Below are positions 61,860 to 64,000 of a DNA stretch of 64,000 bases, piece by piece. Origin of the DNA: Streptomyces sp. 135 (lineage in GTDB: Bacteria > Actinomycetota > Actinomycetes > Streptomycetales > Streptomycetaceae). The stretch is from the NCBI RefSeq assembly GCF_020026305.1, contig NZ_CP075691.1, forward strand, positions 4,898,001 to 4,962,000. Reading direction: 5' to 3'. Position 1 is the first letter of the stretch; each line of letters opens with the position of its first letter. The notes beneath the pieces are model-generated. The model was not told the origin of the DNA and did no database searches. It worked only from the letters and a program-made list of their open reading frames with translations. Made by a program: the position numbers and the translations under genes.

Positions 61860-62720
61860 TCAGCCGCGGAGCGCCACGGAGACCGCGTCGGCGAGAGGCG
61901 TGGTCGGCCGGCCGATCAGCCGCGCCAGGTCCCCGCTGGTGCCCGCGAGGCGGCCGCGCGCGATGGCCGCGTCCACGTCGACGAGGATCGCCGCCATCGG
62001 CTCGGGCACGCCGGCGCCGGTCAGGATCGCGAGGTGCTGCTCGGCGGGGACGTTCGCGTAGCCGATGTCCTTGCCGCTCTGCCGGGCGACCTCGGCGGCG
62101 TACTCGGCCATGCTCCACGCGACATCGCCGCTCAGCTCGTACGCCTTGCCCTCGTGGCCCTCGCCGGTCAGCACGGCGACGGCGGCCGCGGCGTAGTCGG
62201 CGCGCGAGGCGGAGGCGACGCGCCCCTCGCCCGCGGAGGCGACGACGGCACCGTGTTCGAGGACCGGGGCGAGGTGCTCGGTGTAGTTCTCGTGGTACCA
62301 GCCGTTGCGCAGGAAGGTGTACGGCAGGCCCGAGTCGAGCACCAGCCGCTCGGTGACCTTGTGCTCGGCCGCCAGGTCGAAGTCGGCGTCGGGGCCGCCG
62401 AGGACGCCCGTGTAGGCGAGGAGCGCGACCCCGGCTTCGCGCGCGGCGTCGATCACCGCCCGGTGCTGCGCCACGCGCTGCCCGACCTCGCTGCCGGAGA
62501 TCAGCAGGACGCGGTCGCCCGCCGCGAAGGCGCCGCGCAGGGTCTCGGGGGCGTTGTAGTCGGCGATCCGCAGCTCGACGCCGCGCTCCGCGAGGCCGGC
62601 GGCCTTGTTCTTGTCGCGGACCACGGCGGCGATCTCCCCGGCGGGTATGCCGGCGGCGAGGAGGCCCTCGATGACCAGGCGGCCGAGGTGTCCGGTGGCT
62701 CCGGTGACGACGATGCTCAT
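61860..62720 (-). CDS. QorB-like quinone oxidoreductase (NmrA family)
   Basis: 286 residues. IVVTGATGHLGRLVIEGLLA is the NAD(P)-binding motif; AEHKVTERLVLDSGLPYTFL and NGWYHENYTEHL match the E. coli QorB (YtfG) group, which reduces quinones with NADPH. It is divergent from an HxlR regulator gene, the same pairing as E. coli ytfG/ytfH. Two TGCAT-GCGGA-ATGCA-type boxes stand before its start. It probably detoxifies quinones or related electrophiles. Confidence 0.87.
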   Translation of the reverse strand: MSIVVTGATGHLGRLVIEGLLAAGIPAGEIAAVVRDKNKAAGLAERGVELRIADYNAPETLRGAFAAGDRVLLISGSEVGQRVAQHRAVIDAAREAGVALLAYTGVLGGPDADFDLAAEHKVTERLVLDSGLPYTFLRNGWYHENYTEHLAPVLEHGAVVASAGEGRVASASRADYAAAAVAVLTGEGHEGKAYELSGDVAWSMAEYAAEVARQSGKDIGYANVPAEQHLAILTGAGVPEPMAAILVDVDAAIARGRLAGTSGDLARLIGRPTTPLADAVSVALRG

Positions 62721-62736
62721 GTCTGGATGCTCCTAT

Positions 62737-62769
62737 TGCATGCGGAATGCACGTGTTACATGCGGAATG
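62737..62769. promoter_or_regulatory. Paired operator-like boxes upstream of the QorB-like gene
   Basis: CATGCGGAATG occurs at 62739-62749 and again at 62759-62769, exactly 20 bp apart, so both lie on one face of the helix. The first sits inside an inverted repeat TGCAT-N5-ATGCA (62737-62751). They lie 19 to 49 bp upstream of the gene start on its promoter side. Confidence 0.55.
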
Positions 62770-62813
62770 GGCGTACGGTACGGCACTCACCCTAGCTCCG
62801 GCACTAACTATCC

Positions 62814-62841
62814 GTAAGTACCCACTTTGAAGTAAGGTACT
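62814..62841. promoter_or_regulatory. Operator-like repeat before the HxlR gene
   Basis: GTAAGTAC (62814-62821) and GTAAGGTAC (62832-62840) are near-direct repeats 18 bp apart, and AGTAC (62817-62821) and GTACT (62837-62841) form an inverted pair. HxlR/DUF24 regulators bind AGTAC-like inverted sites, so this may be self-control. It also overlaps the ribosome site (AAGG) of the regulator gene. Confidence 0.5.
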
Positions 62842-62844
62842 GGC

Positions 62845-63216
62845 ATGGCCGTAAGTAACCGGAACCAGGGCGCCGAGGACATGTGCCCGTACCGCCTCGT
62901 CCTGGAGCACGTGACGAGCCGGTGGGGCGTCCTCGTACTGATCGCCTTGGAAGAGCGCTCCCACCGCTTCAGCGAGCTGCGCCGCGCCATCGGCCGCGTC
63001 AGCGAGAAGATGCTGACCCAGACCCTCCAGACCCTGGAGCGCGACGGCCTGGTGCACCGCGACGCCAAGCCGGTCATCCCGCCCCGCGTCGACTACTCCC
63101 TCACGGAGCTCGGCCGCGAGGCCGCCGCGCAGGTCAGGGGCCTCGCGGCCTGGACGGAGCGGCGCATGGCCGACGTACAGAAGGCGCGCACGGCATACGA
63201 CGAGGCCCGGTCCTGA
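62845..63216 (+). CDS. HxlR family (DUF24) transcriptional regulator
   Basis: 123 residues with a single winged helix: CPYRLVLEHVTSRWGVLVLI, HRFSELRRAIGRVSEKMLTQ, TLQTLERDGLVHRDAKPVIP, YSLTELGRE. The single Cys near the N-terminus (DMCPYR) is the conserved redox-sensing position of this family, which reacts with quinones or aldehydes. Divergent pairing with the QorB-like gene matches E. coli YtfH/YtfG. Its stop codon lies within the following terminator stem. Confidence 0.92.
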   Translation: MAVSNRNQGAEDMCPYRLVLEHVTSRWGVLVLIALEERSHRFSELRRAIGRVSEKMLTQTLQTLERDGLVHRDAKPVIPPRVDYSLTELGREAAAQVRGLAAWTERRMADVQKARTAYDEARS

Positions 63217-63234
63217 GGGATTCAGGACCGGGCC
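63204..63234. terminator. Bidirectional terminator between the HxlR gene and korB
   Basis: GGCCCGGTCCTGA (63204-63216) pairs perfectly over 13 bp with 63222-63234 around a 5-nt loop. The left arm includes the HxlR stop codon. It serves two converging transcripts. Confidence 0.8.
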
Positions 63235-63256
63235 CCGGAGGCAGGGTGCGGCCGGG

Positions 63257-64000
63257 CTAGCCGACGACCGTCCAGGTGTCGCCGCCCGCGAGCAGGGCCG
63301 CGAGGTCGCCCTTGCCATTCTGTTCGATGGCGGTGTCGAGCTGATCGGCCATGAGGGTGTCGTAGACCGGGCGCTCCACGTTCCGGAAGACACCGATCGG
63401 CGTGTGGTGCAGGGTGTCCGGGTCGGCGAGGCGGGAGAGGGCGAACGCGGTCGTCGGGGACGCGGAGCGCGCGTCGTGGACGAGGATGTCGCGCTCGTTC
63501 TCCGGGGTGACGGCGACGACCTTCAGGTCACCGGTCACCGCGTCGCGCACGACGCCCTTGGAGCCGTCGGCGCCGAAGCGGATCGGCTGCCCGTGCTCCA
63601 GGCGGATCACCGCCTCCTCGGCCTGCTGCTTGTCCTTGAGGACCTCGAAGGCGCCGTCGTTGAAGATGTTGCAGTTCTGGTAGATCTCCACCAGCGCCGT
63701 GCCGGGGTGCTCGGCGGCCTCGCGCAGCACCGACGTGAGGTGCTTGCGATCGGAGTCCACGGTCCGTGCCACGAAGGACGCCTCCGCGCCGATCGCCAGC
63801 GAGACCGGGTTGAAGGGCGCGTCGAGCGAGCCCATCGGCGTCGACTTGGTGATCTTGCCGACTTCCGAGGTGGGGCTGTACTGCCCCTTGGTGAGGCCGT
63901 AGATGCGGTTGTTGAAGAGCAGGATCTTCAGGTTCACGTTGCGGCGCAGGGCGTGGATGAGGTGGTTGCCGCCGATGGACAGGGCGTCGCCGTCACCGGT
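63257..64000 (-). CDS. korB: 2-oxoacid:ferredoxin oxidoreductase beta subunit (KorB), 3' part
   Basis: The frame is open to the window edge, so the N-terminal part is missing. The visible 247 residues start at the thiamine-diphosphate motif (TGDGDALSIGGNHLIHALRR) and continue LLFNNRIYGLTKGQYSPTSE and VEIYQNCNIFNDGAFE, all typical of KorB. With KorA it would oxidise 2-oxoglutarate to succinyl-CoA, reducing ferredoxin. The last 100 residues are a streptomycete-type tail (SRLADPDTLHHTPIGVF). Confidence 0.93.
   Translation of the reverse strand, partial: TGDGDALSIGGNHLIHALRRNVNLKILLFNNRIYGLTKGQYSPTSEVGKITKSTPMGSLDAPFNPVSLAIGAEASFVARTVDSDRKHLTSVLREAAEHPGTALVEIYQNCNIFNDGAFEVLKDKQQAEEAVIRLEHGQPIRFGADGSKGVVRDAVTGDLKVVAVTPENERDILVHDARSASPTTAFALSRLADPDTLHHTPIGVFRNVERPVYDTLMADQLDTAIEQNGKGDLAALLAGGDTWTVVG

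Overview
This window looks like a chromosomal core segment from a Streptomyces or a very close relative. Evidence is the very high GC content with strong third-position GC, frequent GTG and TTG starts, ATGA/GTGA-type gene overlaps, a complete nuoA-N locus, futalosine-route menaquinone genes, and two dispersed repeats I recognise from streptomycete genomes. From memory the gene order resembles the S. coelicolor SCO4520s-SCO4595 interval; I could not check this. I saw no tRNA, rRNA, CRISPR array or insertion sequence.

Layout. 1-2.8 kb: the 3' end of an RHS polymorphic toxin with a YwqJ-like deaminase tip, and its SUKH-3 immunity gene. 2.9-4.7 kb: a secreted trypsin-like protease and a damaged membrane-protein gene. 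5.2-16.2 kb: a Tad/Flp pilus locus (SAF protein, TadZ-like, TadA, TadB, TadC, Flp pilin, three TadE/G-like pseudopilins, a LysM-BTAD membrane protein and a prepilin peptidase), with one small WXG100-like gene on the opposite strand. 16.3-24 kb: menaquinone genes (mqnC, an amidohydrolase-fragment protein, menG and a MenJ-like reductase), mixed with a zinc-ribbon membrane protein, a GNAT and an ABM-domain protein. 24.1-24.9 kb: a secreted NlpC/P60 peptidase. 25.6-42.0 kb: the 14-gene Complex I operon, behind a Rex-type redox operator and ended by a 14-bp perfect hairpin. 42-64 kb: recQ, a fumarylacetoacetase-like gene, a frameshifted orphan SUKH-3 gene, a HAD phosphatase, a CocE/NonD hydrolase, a half-length POT transporter, a long-chain polyprenyl diphosphate synthase, a LolA/RseB-like protein, an ABC exporter, an FMN/NAD(P)H reductase, a GT-C-like membrane protein, an AraC/NmrA divergent pair, RarD, a QorB-like/HxlR divergent pair, and the 3' end of korB.

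How it fits together. Much of the window serves the respiratory quinone. mqnC, menG and the polyprenyl synthase make menaquinone, the MenJ-like enzyme probably saturates its side chain, Complex I reduces it, and QorB-like and ABM proteins may handle stray quinones. A Rex site on nuo would link expression to NADH/NAD+. The Tad block is a separate envelope machine.

Oddities. Four loci appear to carry single-base frameshifts (nuoG, a SUKH-3 copy, and two membrane-protein genes). They may be real decay or uncorrected indels; nuoG, in a run of G, is the one most worth checking. A POT transporter is cut at half length. A streptomycete repeat sits in frame inside nuoM. Several short tandem repeats and strong palindromes mark likely control sites or unstable spots.
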